Of a stretch of 64,000 nucleotides of DNA, positions 35,806 through 44,801 are shown piece after piece. The notes beneath the pieces are model-generated. The model searched no databases. It was given only the letters and a program-made list of their open reading frames with translations, and had not been told where the DNA came from. Position 1 is the first letter of the stretch. Each line of letters begins with the position of its first letter. The stretch is from Alloyangia pacifica (lineage in GTDB: Bacteria; Pseudomonadota; Alphaproteobacteria; Rhodobacterales; Rhodobacteraceae). Location: NCBI RefSeq assembly GCF_020524285.1, contig NZ_JAIVKX010000023.1, positions 1-64,000 of the forward strand, written 5' to 3'. The position numbers were made by a program, and so were the translations under genes.

Positions 35806-38328
35806 TCAGTGCGCGGGTTTGGCCGGCTTGCGCATCTGGCTGAAGAGTCCTGCCGCGATGAAGGTCGCGCCACCGATCAACACATATTGCCAGACCGATC
35901 CGAGGTTCAGGAAGGGCAGGGCGGCAATGATCGATTGGATGAACAAGGCCCCGGCCAGTGTGGCGAGGAACGAGCCGCGCCCGCCCGTGATCTGTGCGCC
36001 GCCCAGCACCACGGCGGTCACGCTCATGAGGGTGTAGCTGACGCCCGTTGTGGGAGAGCCGATCCCGACCTGCGCTGCCAGAAGCAGCCCGGCGACGCCC
36101 GCAAAAAGACCACTCCCGACGAAGGCGAGAACAACGATCTTGCCGCGCTGCAGGCCAATCATCTCGGCAGCCTTGGGGCGCGAGCCGACGGCGCGCAGGG
36201 CGCGGCCGACCGGGCGCCGGAAGAGGCCGAATTCGGCGCCCAGGGTTAGGGCGATGACGAACACGAAGACCAGTGGCACCGGGCCGACCAGCATCTGCAC
36301 CGTCTCCATGTAGCCATCGGAGAGAAGCCCATCGGGTGAGGGCCGCAGAATGAGCGACAGCCCCTGCAGGCCAGTATAGGTCGCAAGCGTCACCACGATG
36401 GCCGGCAGCTTGAGGCGCTCTACGAGAACACCGTGCAACAGGCCAACTGCCGTACATATGACAAGGACGACGAGCGCGCCGCCGACATAGCCGACCGGCG
36501 GTTCTTCCCCCAGCAAGTACGAGGACAGGACGACGGCAAAACCGATGAGCGGCCCCACGGCAAGGTCGATGCCGCCCTTGATGATCACGAAGAGCTGGGC
36601 GAAGGCTGCCAGCGCAAGGATGCTGGTCAGCGTAGCAATGCTCTGCAGACTGAATGCCGAGAGGAACCACGGGTTGATAGCCTGCGTGACACCCATCACC
36701 AGAACGGACAGCAGCACGAGGATCGCCGCGGGCATCTGGTCGGAGCTCCAGAAGGCGGAGCGTTTTCTGCCTCCTGCATCGGCGTCCGAGCCATCGCGAA
36801 TACCGGTAGCCTTAAGATTGGCCTCGGTGATCTTGGCATCATTGACATCCGCGCCGGTCAGCTCGGTCACCACCGAGCCGCGCGAGAATACCAAAACGCG
36901 GTCGCACAGGCCCTCGATCTCTACGCCGTCCGCCGAGGAGACGATCACCGCACAGCCGGAATCGGCCATTTCGCGTAGCTTGTTGTAGATGTCCGAGCGC
37001 GAGCCCACGTCGACCCCTTTGGTCGGCTCGTCGACGAGCAGTACGCGCGGTTTCATCGCGATCTCACGGCCGATGAGAACCTTCTGCTGGTTGCCGCCCG
37101 AAAGCTGGCCGACCGTCGACTCTACGGTCGGAGCCTTGACCCGCAGATCGGCATGGATCTGCTCGGCAAGCTCCTTTTCGCGGCGGGCGGATAGCAGGCC
37201 GTGGTCCGAGATCGCGGCGAGCTGGCCGAGCCCCTCGTTCTCGCGGATGGTGAGCGAGAGGACAAGCCCTTCGGCGTGACGGTCGTCGGGCACGAAGGCC
37301 ACGCCGGCGCGGCGGAAGTTGGCGACACCGGGTTTCGGCTCGTCTATATCGACGCGGATGTCGCCGGAGGTTTTCGGATTGATCCCAGCGAGGGCGCGCA
37401 GGAAGTCGCGCTGGCCTTGTCCTTCGACACCGGCCAGACCGATGATCTCGCCCGGACGTACCGCCAGTGACACGTCGCGGAAGCCCTTGCCCGACAGAGC
37501 TGCCACGGTGAGCAGCTTGGGGCCGGTGCCGATCTTGCCTTTGGGCGGGAAGACCTGCCCGAGGGGGCGCCCGACGATCAGGTTGACGATCTCGTCGGGG
37601 GTGAAGTCGGCGGCGGGCCGGGTCTCAATCAGGTCGCCGTCACGCAGCACCGACACGCGGTCGGCGATAGCCATGACTTCGTGCAGGCGGTGCGAGATGT
37701 AGATGATCGCGGTGCCCTGCGCCTTCAGCTCGGCAATGAGATGGAACAGGTGCCGCACCTCAGGGTCCTGGAAAGGCTCGGTGGGTTCGTCGAAGATGAA
37801 GACGGCGGGGCGGCTCGCAAGCGCGCGGGCGATCTCCAGAACGTGGCCCTGCGCCAACGAGAGGTCGGCGGCGCGAGTAGAGAGGTCCATCGCCAACGCC
37901 TTGGTGGAGACCCGGTCGAGCAGCTCCTGTGCCTCGGAAGGCGTCAGGTCCTGTCGTGCCAGCTGCAAGTTCTCGAGCACCGTCAAATCGGGAGCCAGCG
38001 CCGGGTGCTGGAAGGCCACCGACAGGCCCATCTCGCGCACCTGCGCGGCCTGCGACCGGGCGGTCTCGCCCTTGATCGACACGGTGCCGGTGTCGGGAGT
38101 GAGCACGCCTGCAGCACAGTTGATCAGCGTGGACTTGCCCGCACCGTTCTCGCCGACGATGGCGTGAACCTCTCCCGGCCATGCCTTGAGGTCGATACCC
38201 TTGAGCGCCTTCACCGGGCCGAAGGACTTGGTAATTGCGTCGAGGATCAGGGCGGGCGGCGCAACGAGCTCTGCTGCGGCGACGGGTTGTGCGTTTGCGG
38301 TCATGGGAACTGCTTTCATGTCGGTCAC
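35806..38328 (-). CDS. Ribose-type ABC transporter, fused ATPase-permease (840 residues)
   Basis: A single 840-residue frame combines an RbsA-like tandem ATPase (residues about 25-515) and an RbsC-like permease (about 530-840). ATPase part: VGENGAGKST, FIFDEPTEPFQDP, then LSGGNQQKVLIG and LLVDEPTKGVDVG in the second domain, which also has GVEGQGQRD in place of Walker A. Permease part: IIKGGIDLAVGPLIGF and GSRPKAAEMIGLQRGK. The two are normally separate proteins. The fused gene starts with GTG overlapping the separate permease by four bases (ATG 38319 is the alternative start), so the channel would combine a fused and a free permease. It is the distal gene of the leftward nitrile hydratase cluster. 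Confidence 0.9.
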   Translation of the reverse strand: MTDMKAVPMTANAQPVAAAELVAPPALILDAITKSFGPVKALKGIDLKAWPGEVHAIVGENGAGKSTLINCAAGVLTPDTGTVSIKGETARSQAAQVREMGLSVAFQHPALAPDLTVLENLQLARQDLTPSEAQELLDRVSTKALAMDLSTRAADLSLAQGHVLEIARALASRPAVFIFDEPTEPFQDPEVRHLFHLIAELKAQGTAIIYISHRLHEVMAIADRVSVLRDGDLIETRPAADFTPDEIVNLIVGRPLGQVFPPKGKIGTGPKLLTVAALSGKGFRDVSLAVRPGEIIGLAGVEGQGQRDFLRALAGINPKTSGDIRVDIDEPKPGVANFRRAGVAFVPDDRHAEGLVLSLTIRENEGLGQLAAISDHGLLSARREKELAEQIHADLRVKAPTVESTVGQLSGGNQQKVLIGREIAMKPRVLLVDEPTKGVDVGSRSDIYNKLREMADSGCAVIVSSADGVEIEGLCDRVLVFSRGSVVTELTGADVNDAKITEANLKATGIRDGSDADAGGRKRSAFWSSDQMPAAILVLLSVLVMGVTQAINPWFLSAFSLQSIATLTSILALAAFAQLFVIIKGGIDLAVGPLIGFAVVLSSYLLGEEPPVGYVGGALVVLVICTAVGLLHGVLVERLKLPAIVVTLATYTGLQGLSLILRPSPDGLLSDGYMETVQMLVGPVPLVFVFVIALTLGAEFGLFRRPVGRALRAVGSRPKAAEMIGLQRGKIVVLAFVGSGLFAGVAGLLLAAQVGIGSPTTGVSYTLMSVTAVVLGGAQITGGRGSFLATLAGALFIQSIIAALPFLNLGSVWQYVLIGGATFIAAGLFSQMRKPAKPAH

Positions 38329-39269
38329 GCGGTCTTGAGACGGTTCGCGATGGACGGAAGGCTTACGCCGAGAAGGACGATGGCTGCCTGAATGAGGTAC
38401 TGCACGGCGGTGTCGAACCCGAGGCTGATCACCAACTGTCCCAGATAGGTCAGAAAGAAAGCGCCGATCCCGGTCGCCAGCACCGAGCCGCGCTCACCGG
38501 TGAGGGAGTTGCCTCCCACTACATAGGCGGCGACGGTGGCCAGCATGTAGTCGTTGCCAGCGAAAAGCGTCGGAACGTTCGACAGGCCTGCGAAGAGCAC
38601 GCCCGCGGCGGCGAAGAGAATGCCGGCCCCGATGTAGGCGCCGACTTGGAAAAGCTCGACACGGAAGCCGAGGGCGAGCCCGACGTTCGGGCTGAGCCCG
38701 GAAACCGAGAAGCGGCGGCCAAGCGCGGTGCGCGAGATTACCAAGGCTACCAGGGCAACCAGTACGAGCGCGACAAGGAAAGGCACCGGGATACCGACGA
38801 CGCGCGAAGCAGCGAGGTCGGCGATCGGTTTCGCGACCGTCGAGGCACGGCCACCGGACAGAGCCAGGACCAGGCCGAAAACGATGGAGTTCATGGCGAT
38901 GGTGACAACCAGAGGAGGCACGCCGAGACGCGTAACGGTCAGCCCGTTGGCGAGCCCGACGCCGGCGCCGGTCAGCAGGGCGAGGCCGACGAGACCCATG
39001 GCCTCCAGCGTGCCGCCCCCTCCGGATTGGAAAGCGGTGACGACGACGGCGGCGAGGGAGAAGACCCCCGCGACCGAGATGTCCATGCCTCGTTGCTGAA
39101 TGACGAGGTGCTGACCGATGGAGGCCACCGCGAGGATCCCCGCAAAAGGCAGGAGCCCGGAGATGGAAGCGGGGCGGATCGTGGACGGGGCGATCACCCC
39201 GCCGATGACCAACAGGAGGATCAGGGCGGCCAGCGCCCTGAACTCGTTGCGTTTGAAGAGGTTGCCCAT
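38325..39269 (-). CDS. Ribose-type ABC transporter permease
   Basis: 314 residues, RbsC-like, with 8-10 hydrophobic segments. LVIQQRGMDISVAGVFSLAA is the conserved helix, and GLSPNVGLALGFRVELFQVG takes the place of the contact loop. It lies between the binding protein and the fused ATPase-permease; it presumably forms the second half of the channel. The GTGA overlap with the next gene indicates coupling. Confidence 0.92.
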   Translation of the reverse strand: MGNLFKRNEFRALAALILLLVIGGVIAPSTIRPASISGLLPFAGILAVASIGQHLVIQQRGMDISVAGVFSLAAVVVTAFQSGGGGTLEAMGLVGLALLTGAGVGLANGLTVTRLGVPPLVVTIAMNSIVFGLVLALSGGRASTVAKPIADLAASRVVGIPVPFLVALVLVALVALVISRTALGRRFSVSGLSPNVGLALGFRVELFQVGAYIGAGILFAAAGVLFAGLSNVPTLFAGNDYMLATVAAYVVGGNSLTGERGSVLATGIGAFFLTYLGQLVISLGFDTAVQYLIQAAIVLLGVSLPSIANRLKTA

Positions 39270-39294
39270 TGGGTGGTCTCCTTCGGTCGTGGGG

Positions 39295-40401
39295 TTATTC
39301 GAAGATCGCGCGCATCTCGTCCTTCGTCATCGTGAAGGTCGAGACATGGGCACCCATCGGAAGTTCAGGATCGCAGACCGGGTTGAACTTCGCATCTTCG
39401 CTGGCGGTGTTGTCGATCACCGGGTCGATGATGATCGTCGGCTCGTCGTTCTCGACGTCGTTGGCGGCGGCAACGCCCTTGCGCAGGGCAAGGCGGGTCA
39501 GCCAGGTTCCGGCCGAGGTGGTGAAGAGCTCGAAATCGGGGTTGGCGTCGTGGTTTTCCTGCCAGTAGCAGGCCAGCTCGTTGCCATCACGCGTGGTCCA
39601 GAGCGGGAGCTTCTCGCCAGCGATCTCATAGGCACGGATAGCGCCCATCGACCCGATGCCGTAGTCCGACATGACCGCGTCGATCTTGTCATGCTTGGCG
39701 AGCAGGCTGGTCATGACCTTCTGGTACTCGGCGCGATCCCAGTTGGTTGTCACGGGGCCGTCTTCGAGCATCTTGATCCCCGGGTGCTTGGCAAAAACCT
39801 CCATGGCACCATTGTAGGTGTTGCGGGTCGAGACCGCGCCAGGCGCGCCGCCGAGCATCACAACGTTACCTTCGCCGCCAAGTTGCTCGACGATCCATTC
39901 CGCCGCCATTTTGCCTTCGATGTTCTGGTCAGCCGTGACCATGCCGACGTAATCCTTGCCGGGAGTGCCAGGCCAGGAGGTCCCGCCGTAGAAGGGCACG
40001 ACCTTTGCGCCGCGCTTCATTGCCTGCGACATCGCACGCAGCAGCGCTTCACCGCCGTCGGGACGCACGACGATCACGTCGAAGCCTTGCGCCGCGAGGC
40101 CGGTGATGTCCGAGATCTGTTGCTCCACGCTGCCCTGCGCATCAACGTAGCGAGCTTCCTTGATGTTGTCGCACTTGGCGGCTTCAAGTTCGAACTCGGC
40201 ACGCGAGATCAGGCGCCAAGGGTCCGTGGAGGAGCCGGTGGAGTAGGCGACACGCATCGGCTTGTCGCCGCAGAAGTCGGTGATCGGGTGGAATTCCTCG
40301 ATGCCCCCGACCTTCTTCGGGTGCTGGTCGGCAGCGGCATGCGCCGCGCCCGAGGTGAGCAGGCCGAGCAGGCCGGCGGTGGCGAATTTGCGGAAAGACA
40401 T
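39295..40401 (-). CDS. Sugar-type ABC substrate-binding protein of the nitrile hydratase cluster
   Basis: 368 residues with a Sec signal peptide (cleavage near GAAHAAAD). Peripla_BP_4 fold: MRVAYSTGSSTDPWRL, VEQQISDITGLAAQGFDVIVV, and VTADQNIEGKMAAEWIVEQLGG. Two Cys near DFCGDK and VCDPE may form a disulphide. It follows the amidase gene by 63 bp on the same strand, so the ligand is probably a nitrile, amide or precursor rather than a sugar. That is contextual only. Confidence 0.92.
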   Translation of the reverse strand: MSFRKFATAGLLGLLTSGAAHAAADQHPKKVGGIEEFHPITDFCGDKPMRVAYSTGSSTDPWRLISRAEFELEAAKCDNIKEARYVDAQGSVEQQISDITGLAAQGFDVIVVRPDGGEALLRAMSQAMKRGAKVVPFYGGTSWPGTPGKDYVGMVTADQNIEGKMAAEWIVEQLGGEGNVVMLGGAPGAVSTRNTYNGAMEVFAKHPGIKMLEDGPVTTNWDRAEYQKVMTSLLAKHDKIDAVMSDYGIGSMGAIRAYEIAGEKLPLWTTRDGNELACYWQENHDANPDFELFTTSAGTWLTRLALRKGVAAANDVENDEPTIIIDPVIDNTASEDAKFNPVCDPELPMGAHVSTFTMTKDEMRAIFE

Positions 40402-40464
40402 TGTTGTTTCCTTTTCTGGTTTCTGTCAGCCGATGCGGCTGATCCCTGTTGAAGTTCGGCAAGT

Positions 40465-41850
40465 TCAGGAGGCGAGAGGAGGCTGCCGGAGGTGCCAGTC
40501 GGTGGCTTTCTGGAAGGCCGAACCGGCTCTCACGAGCCGCCCTTCGCAGAGCTGCGGGGCGACAAGCTGCACGGCGACGGGCAGACCGTTTCGGTCGAAG
40601 CCGCCTGGCATCGTGACGGTGGGCGACCCCGACATGTCGAAGGGGCCGGTGAAGCGGATGAATTCGGAGTTGTCGCCCTCGGCGTAGTCGGCCCAGTTGG
40701 CGAGATCCGGAACCCGCCAGATGGTGGCGGGGATGAGCAGCAGATCGACCTGCCGGAAGAGCGCATTCAGCTTGGCAGTGAACCCCAGCCGGGTCTGATG
40801 GGCCCGGGCGACCTCGCGCGAGCTGTAGCCGTCGCCCATGTCGATGAGCGCGGCGAGGGTCTCGCCATAGTCATCGCGGCGGGAGGGGAAGGTGGCCGCA
40901 TGTGCCGCGGCGGTCTCGGGGGCGCAGATCGGCAGCCAGGCCTTGGCGGCGGCCTTCCAGTCTTCGACCGTCACGTCGACCAGAACCGCGCCCAGAGATT
41001 GCAGCACCCGCGCGGCCTCTTCGATGGCGGCCACGTTGGCGGCGTCGATGCCCTCGGAGATATAGGCGCGGTCGATGCCGATGCGCAGCCCGGCAATCGA
41101 CTGGCCAGCCTCGGCGCCGTAGTCCGGAACCGGCGCGGTGAGCGCCGTGGGATCATTGATATCCGCGCCGGCCATGGCCTGCAGGACGAGGCCGGCATCT
41201 TCCGCGCTGCGCGCGAAGGGTCCGATGTGATCGAGCGAGGCGGCCAGTTCGAAGGCGCCGTGGCGGCTGGTGCGGCCCCAGGTGGGCTTGAGGCCCGTCA
41301 CCCCGTTCGCCGCCGCAGGAAAGCGGATCGAGCCGCCGGTGTCGGAGCCGAGCGAGGCGAAGGCGAGCCCCGCCGCGACCGACACGCCCGAGCCCGAGGA
41401 GGAGGAGCCCGCCCAGTGTCCGGCATTCCAGGGGTTCGACGGGGCGGTCACATCGGGATGGTGATTGGCATAGGCCTGCTCAGTGGTCTTCACCTTGCCC
41501 AGCGTCACGGCGCCAGCGGCCTCGAGCCGCTGAATGACGGTGGCGGTGTAGCCCGGACGGAAATCCTTGTGAATCCGGGTGCCGGCAGTGGTTTTGGCGA
41601 AATCGGTGTAAAGGATGTCTTTGTACGATAGGGGCACGCCGTGCAGCGGACCTCGGTATTTCCCCGCGGCAATCTCCGCTTCGGCGGTAGCGGCCTGCTC
41701 CAGCGCCCGTTCCGCGGTCACGGTGACATAGGCATTCAGTTGCGGCTCGAGCGCCTCGATCCGGCTCAGCATGTGCCGGGTGACTTCGACCGGCGAGACC
41801 TTGCGGGCTGAGAGGTCACGGGCGAGGGCGGTGATGGAGCTGTAGTGCAT
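40465..41850 (-). CDS. Amidase signature family hydrolase
   Basis: 461 residues. The Ser-cisSer-Lys triad is visible: Lys in SYKDILY (residue about 74), the Gly/Ser loop AGSSSSGSG, and the nucleophile Ser in GSDTGGSIRFPA. These enzymes hydrolyse amides to acid and ammonia. It sits downstream of nitrile hydratase and a cysteine hydrolase in the same direction, so it likely hydrolyses the amide formed there. It is not closely similar to the two other amidases in this window and lacks the NHase-linked signature seen at 49389. Confidence 0.92.
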   Translation of the reverse strand: MHYSSITALARDLSARKVSPVEVTRHMLSRIEALEPQLNAYVTVTAERALEQAATAEAEIAAGKYRGPLHGVPLSYKDILYTDFAKTTAGTRIHKDFRPGYTATVIQRLEAAGAVTLGKVKTTEQAYANHHPDVTAPSNPWNAGHWAGSSSSGSGVSVAAGLAFASLGSDTGGSIRFPAAANGVTGLKPTWGRTSRHGAFELAASLDHIGPFARSAEDAGLVLQAMAGADINDPTALTAPVPDYGAEAGQSIAGLRIGIDRAYISEGIDAANVAAIEEAARVLQSLGAVLVDVTVEDWKAAAKAWLPICAPETAAAHAATFPSRRDDYGETLAALIDMGDGYSSREVARAHQTRLGFTAKLNALFRQVDLLLIPATIWRVPDLANWADYAEGDNSEFIRFTGPFDMSGSPTVTMPGGFDRNGLPVAVQLVAPQLCEGRLVRAGSAFQKATDWHLRQPPLAS

Positions 41851-41870
41851 CGGCTTGTCTTTCGGCAGGG

Positions 41871-42563
41871 TCAGGCGGCGTTCGCGGAGATGAGGCTCAG
41901 AACCTCGCTGGTGGGCACCACGTCGGCGTAGACGACATAGAGATTGCCGAGCGTGGCGTTGTGCTCCTCGTCGGTGATCGTGGCGTTGGCATCCGAGACG
42001 AAGATCACGTCGTAGTTCATCTGCGCCGCGTCACGGGCGGTAGCTTCCGAGCAGCAGTTGGTCAGCGTGCCGGTGACGATCACCGTCTCGATGCCGTTCG
42101 CCTGCAGTTCCTCGTTCAGTCGCGAGGTGCCGGGGGTGAAGCCGGAGAAGCGGGTCTTGCGGACAACCAGATCGCCCTCCTGCCGGTCGAGTTGGGGGGC
42201 CAGGTCATGCAGCGGGTTGCCGGGCGTTAGCGCGGCGACGAGATCGGTCGAGAAGGGGCTGCCCAGCAAATTGCGGTAGAAGCTGGTCCAGACCACCGGC
42301 TCGGAGCCGTCATAGGTGTTCTGGATGAAGATCACCTTGCCACCGGCCTCGCGCAGTGCGGCGGCAATGGCGTTGACGTTGGGCACGATCTCGCGCGCCA
42401 CCGGCACCTCGGCGCAGGTGCCTTCGTCGAGGTAGGCGCGCTGCATGTCGACCACCAGCAGCGCAGTCTTGCTCAGGTCGAACTCGGTGAAGGCCTGGTC
42501 GCGGCCATCGCGGTTCCAGCGGCCGCGTTCGAGCATGACGGGATTGATGTCGGTCTTGTGCAT
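41871..42563 (-). CDS. Isochorismatase-like cysteine hydrolase
   Basis: 230 residues from MHKTDINPV (42563), aligned with the start of its paralogue at 58239; an ATG 39 bases upstream lacks a better ribosome site. Catalytic triad positions are visible: Asp in LLVVDMQ, Lys in VVRKTRFSGF, Cys in TLTNCCSEATARDA. Members include N-carbamoylsarcosine amidase, ureidoacrylate and biuret hydrolases, and isochorismatase. Its place between nitrile hydratase and amidase argues for C-N cleavage rather than isochorismate. It is clearly related to the protein at 57529. Confidence 0.9.
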   Translation of the reverse strand: MHKTDINPVMLERGRWNRDGRDQAFTEFDLSKTALLVVDMQRAYLDEGTCAEVPVAREIVPNVNAIAAALREAGGKVIFIQNTYDGSEPVVWTSFYRNLLGSPFSTDLVAALTPGNPLHDLAPQLDRQEGDLVVRKTRFSGFTPGTSRLNEELQANGIETVIVTGTLTNCCSEATARDAAQMNYDVIFVSDANATITDEEHNATLGNLYVVYADVVPTSEVLSLISANAA

Positions 42564-42614
42564 GGAGTCGGGTCTCGTCAGATGTGGCCTTGGAGCGGGC
42601 ATGGCTCGCCCGGG

Positions 42615-42694
42615 CCGCTGGCGAAGATGCCAGCGGGAGTTTGGGGAAGGTGTGCGGAATTGGCGCCCCGGATGAGGCTCTGGGGAAGAGCCTC
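42615..42694 (-). other. Two tandem hairpins between the NHase accessory gene and the cysteine hydrolase gene
   Basis: CCGCTGGC (42615-42622) pairs with GCCAGCGG (42629-42636), and GAGGCTCT (42674-42681) with AGAGCCTC (42687-42694). Neither has a T tract on the minus strand. They may mark mRNA processing or stability control within the operon, or slow read-through. Confidence 0.5.
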
Positions 42695-42712
42695 GGTCGG
42701 ACGTGCGGCGGA

Positions 42713-43189
42713 TCAGGCCTCGGCGGGACTTACCGAGACTGGCTCGGCCGGCGTGCTCGGCGCATGGTGGTGATGGTGGTCATCGTCGATGTCGGGCAGG
42801 TTCGGCAGGTCGCGGCGAAATTCGATCGGTTTGCCGTGCTCGGTGGCGATGTAGGAGCGCCGCCAGTGCTCAGCGGTCTCGGAGATCTCCTCGTCTGTCG
42901 CCGCCCCGGTCTTGCGCAGGAGGGTGATCAGCGCCTCGGACCATTGCCGGTAATAGGCTTCTTCCGAGGTCTCGATGCCGCTCTGCGGGTGCGTGCGGAT
43001 CTCGGTCGAGAAGGTCTCGACCCATTCCGCCCAGCTGAACACACCGGCCTGCGCGAGCGCCATGGCAAGCCCGAAGACCTGCGCGTGCCAGGGCTCGCCG
43101 AAGCCCGGGGCGCCGACGTCGGCCTGTCCCAGAGAGGTCAGGTCGGTGCGGCAGGGATCGAGCGCCGAGATGATACTGCGCGTGTCCAT
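42713..43189 (-). CDS. Nitrile hydratase accessory protein (P14K/NhlE-like)
   Basis: 158 residues, starting within the TGATG overlap with the beta-subunit stop. It is related to the N-terminal part of NHase beta (PWHAQVFGLAMALAQAGVFSWAEWVETF; EEAYYRQWSEALITLL), which is the known feature of NHase accessory proteins such as NhlE/P14K. For cobalt-type enzymes the accessory protein swaps metal-loaded alpha subunit into the enzyme and helps cysteine oxidation. A His-rich tail (DIDDDHHHHH) could bind metal. Operon position after alpha and beta is typical. Confidence 0.9.
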   Translation of the reverse strand: MDTRSIISALDPCRTDLTSLGQADVGAPGFGEPWHAQVFGLAMALAQAGVFSWAEWVETFSTEIRTHPQSGIETSEEAYYRQWSEALITLLRKTGAATDEEISETAEHWRRSYIATEHGKPIEFRRDLPNLPDIDDDHHHHHAPSTPAEPVSVSPAEA

Positions 43190-43857
43190 CACAGGTCCTC
43201 CAGATAGGTCTCGTAGAGGTCGATGTAGACGGCATCTTTGCCGCCGGCGTCGGGCCCCCAGAGGTCGGCCGCCTCGAAACGGACGGTGTACGTGTGGTCC
43301 AGCGCCTCGTAGTCGCCCTGCGAGCGGGCATCTGCATAGAGGCAGGCGCCGCGGTAGGCGATGATGGTGCAGGGCTTGCCGCGGGTGTAGCGCGGCAGAC
43401 GGGTGTGGGTCTTCGGGTTGATGTTCAGCGACCGGACCCTGTCCCCTTCCTTGTAGCGCGGCTGGGTCTTGGACTCGCCGGTGACCGGGTGGTTGGTGGT
43501 GAACATCTTGGTGACGGCTTCGGGCTCCAGTGCCTCGAGCCTGGCGGCCCAATCGGGAAGCGGCGCGCTGGCCTTTCCCGAGGCCAGCTCCTCGGCGGTC
43601 GCGATGCCCTTTTCCTGCAGGTAGGTCTCGGTCCCGTCGAGCCAGTGCTCATAGTAGGGCGAGGCCAGCCAGTGCAGAGCCTCGATCCGTTCCATGGAGT
43701 GGCGCGCCTCGTCGGCGACCGCGAGGCCGGTCATCAGGGTTAGCAAGTGGGCGCCGCAGATACGCCGCTCCCAATCCTCGTGGAACATGGGCTCATTCTC
43801 GTCGAAGGGCAGGGGCCCCATGCCGTGCATGCCGCCGAGATCGTGAATGCTGTTCAT
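43189..43857 (-). CDS. nthB: Nitrile hydratase subunit beta
   Basis: 222 residues. [16 protein letters not shown] is the NHase beta start, and [15 protein letters not shown] with [14 protein letters not shown] the SH3-like C-terminal half. The beta subunit forms the substrate channel and holds Arg residues that contact the modified cysteines of alpha. It overlaps the alpha stop by four bases and the accessory gene by one. Confidence 0.95.
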   Translation of the reverse strand: MNSIHDLGGMHGMGPLPFDENEPMFHEDWERRICGAHLLTLMTGLAVADEARHSMERIEALHWLASPYYEHWLDGTETYLQEKGIATAEELASGKASAPLPDWAARLEALEPEAVTKMFTTNHPVTGESKTQPRYKEGDRVRSLNINPKTHTRLPRYTRGKPCTIIAYRGACLYADARSQGDYEALDHTYTVRFEAADLWGPDAGGKDAVYIDLYETYLEDL

Positions 43858-44483
43858 GCGGTCTCTCCCTTGGTCAGCGCATCGGGGGTTAGTGGCAGGC
43901 CGGTGCCGATCATCGAGTCGCGAGTGACCAGTTCGGCCAGCTGCGCCTCGGTCCAGCCCTCGGTGCCCTCAGGGCGCATCGGCAGGATGAGGTAGCGCAG
44001 CTCATTGTTTGAGTCCCAGACTCGGACTTCTACCTCGTCGGGAATCGTCAGACCGAATTCCTCGAGTACCGCACGCGGTTCGATCACCACGCGCGAGCGG
44101 TAGGGGGCGGTCTTGTACCAGGTCGGCGGCAGGCCGAGGACCGGCCACGGGTAGCACGAGCACAGCGTGCAAACGACGACGTTGTGGATCTCGGGGGTGT
44201 TCTCGCAGACCACCATGTATTCGCCTTGGAAACCGGCGAAGCCGAACTCCTCGATCGCGGCGGAGGCATCGGTCATCAGCCGGACCTTGTACTCGGGATC
44301 GCTCCAGGCGCGGGCGATGACCATGGCGCCGTTCTTGGGCCCCAGCTTCTGTTCGAAAATATCGACGATGGCGTCGACCGCGCCTTCCTTGATCAGTCCC
44401 TTCTCGGTGAGCAGTTGCTCAAGCGCGCGAACGCGCAGTGCCTTATCGGAGGGCGGCTTGGTGCCGTGGTGATGGTCGGACAT
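43854..44483 (-). CDS. nthA: Cobalt-type nitrile hydratase subunit alpha
   Basis: 209 residues from ATG 44483. The claw motif VCTLCSC is at residues 104-110 with Cys at 105, 108 and 110, followed by [10 protein letters not shown]. Thr in VCTLCSC marks the cobalt type; iron-type enzymes have VCSLCSC. The two later Cys are normally oxidised to sulphinic and sulphenic forms. The enzyme hydrates nitriles to amides in the cytoplasm. It is the first gene of the leftward cluster. The divergent HupE-like permease is the likely metal source. The N-terminus (MSDHHHGTK) is His-rich. Confidence 0.96.
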   Translation of the reverse strand: MSDHHHGTKPPSDKALRVRALEQLLTEKGLIKEGAVDAIVDIFEQKLGPKNGAMVIARAWSDPEYKVRLMTDASAAIEEFGFAGFQGEYMVVCENTPEIHNVVVCTLCSCYPWPVLGLPPTWYKTAPYRSRVVIEPRAVLEEFGLTIPDEVEVRVWDSNNELRYLILPMRPEGTEGWTEAQLAELVTRDSMIGTGLPLTPDALTKGETA

Positions 44484-44801
44484 GTTCTTCACCCTGTCGT
44501 AGGAAGTCGAGGTTTCGTGGTTCTTGTTTCTCTCACTATGACTCGATTTGGCCGTGCCTGTCTGTGCTGAGTGTGCCCGTTTGCTCGACTGGATTGGCCA
44601 AAATGCCCCGCTCTGTATGGTGAGAAAGCCATAAAAATATGAGCAAGAACCGGCATTGGACTCTATGTGCCAATCTATCCGGATGGATCGGCCAGCATGG
44701 CATTCGCGCTTGATCGGCGAGGCTGTGCAGGTCTGGATTGTGCGTATCCCGGCATGCAACGCGCCGGATGCCACAGTACCGACAGCAAAGAGGACCGCCC
44801 C
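44484..44801. promoter_or_regulatory. Divergent control region, nitrile hydratase operon / HupE-type permease
   Basis: 318 bp without a gene. Two related elements lie in it: GATTGGCCAAAATGCC (44592-44607) and GATCGGCCAGCATGGC (44686-44701), matching at 12 of 16 bases and 94 bp apart in the same orientation. Direct repeats of this size fit an AraC-type regulator, and an araC gene follows the HupE gene. This is a candidate, not a proven site. Confidence 0.4.

Noticed and set aside
35806-38328. ABC fusion caused by a sequencing frameshift.
   Set aside because: Both domains are full length in one continuous frame with a natural linker, so a frameshift is not needed to explain it.
44640-44801. 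Possible cobalamin or cobalt riboswitch before the HupE-type gene (ATGCCACAG resembles a B12 box).
   Set aside because: No GGGAA-like core elements or supporting stems, and the leader is too short for a full B12 riboswitch.
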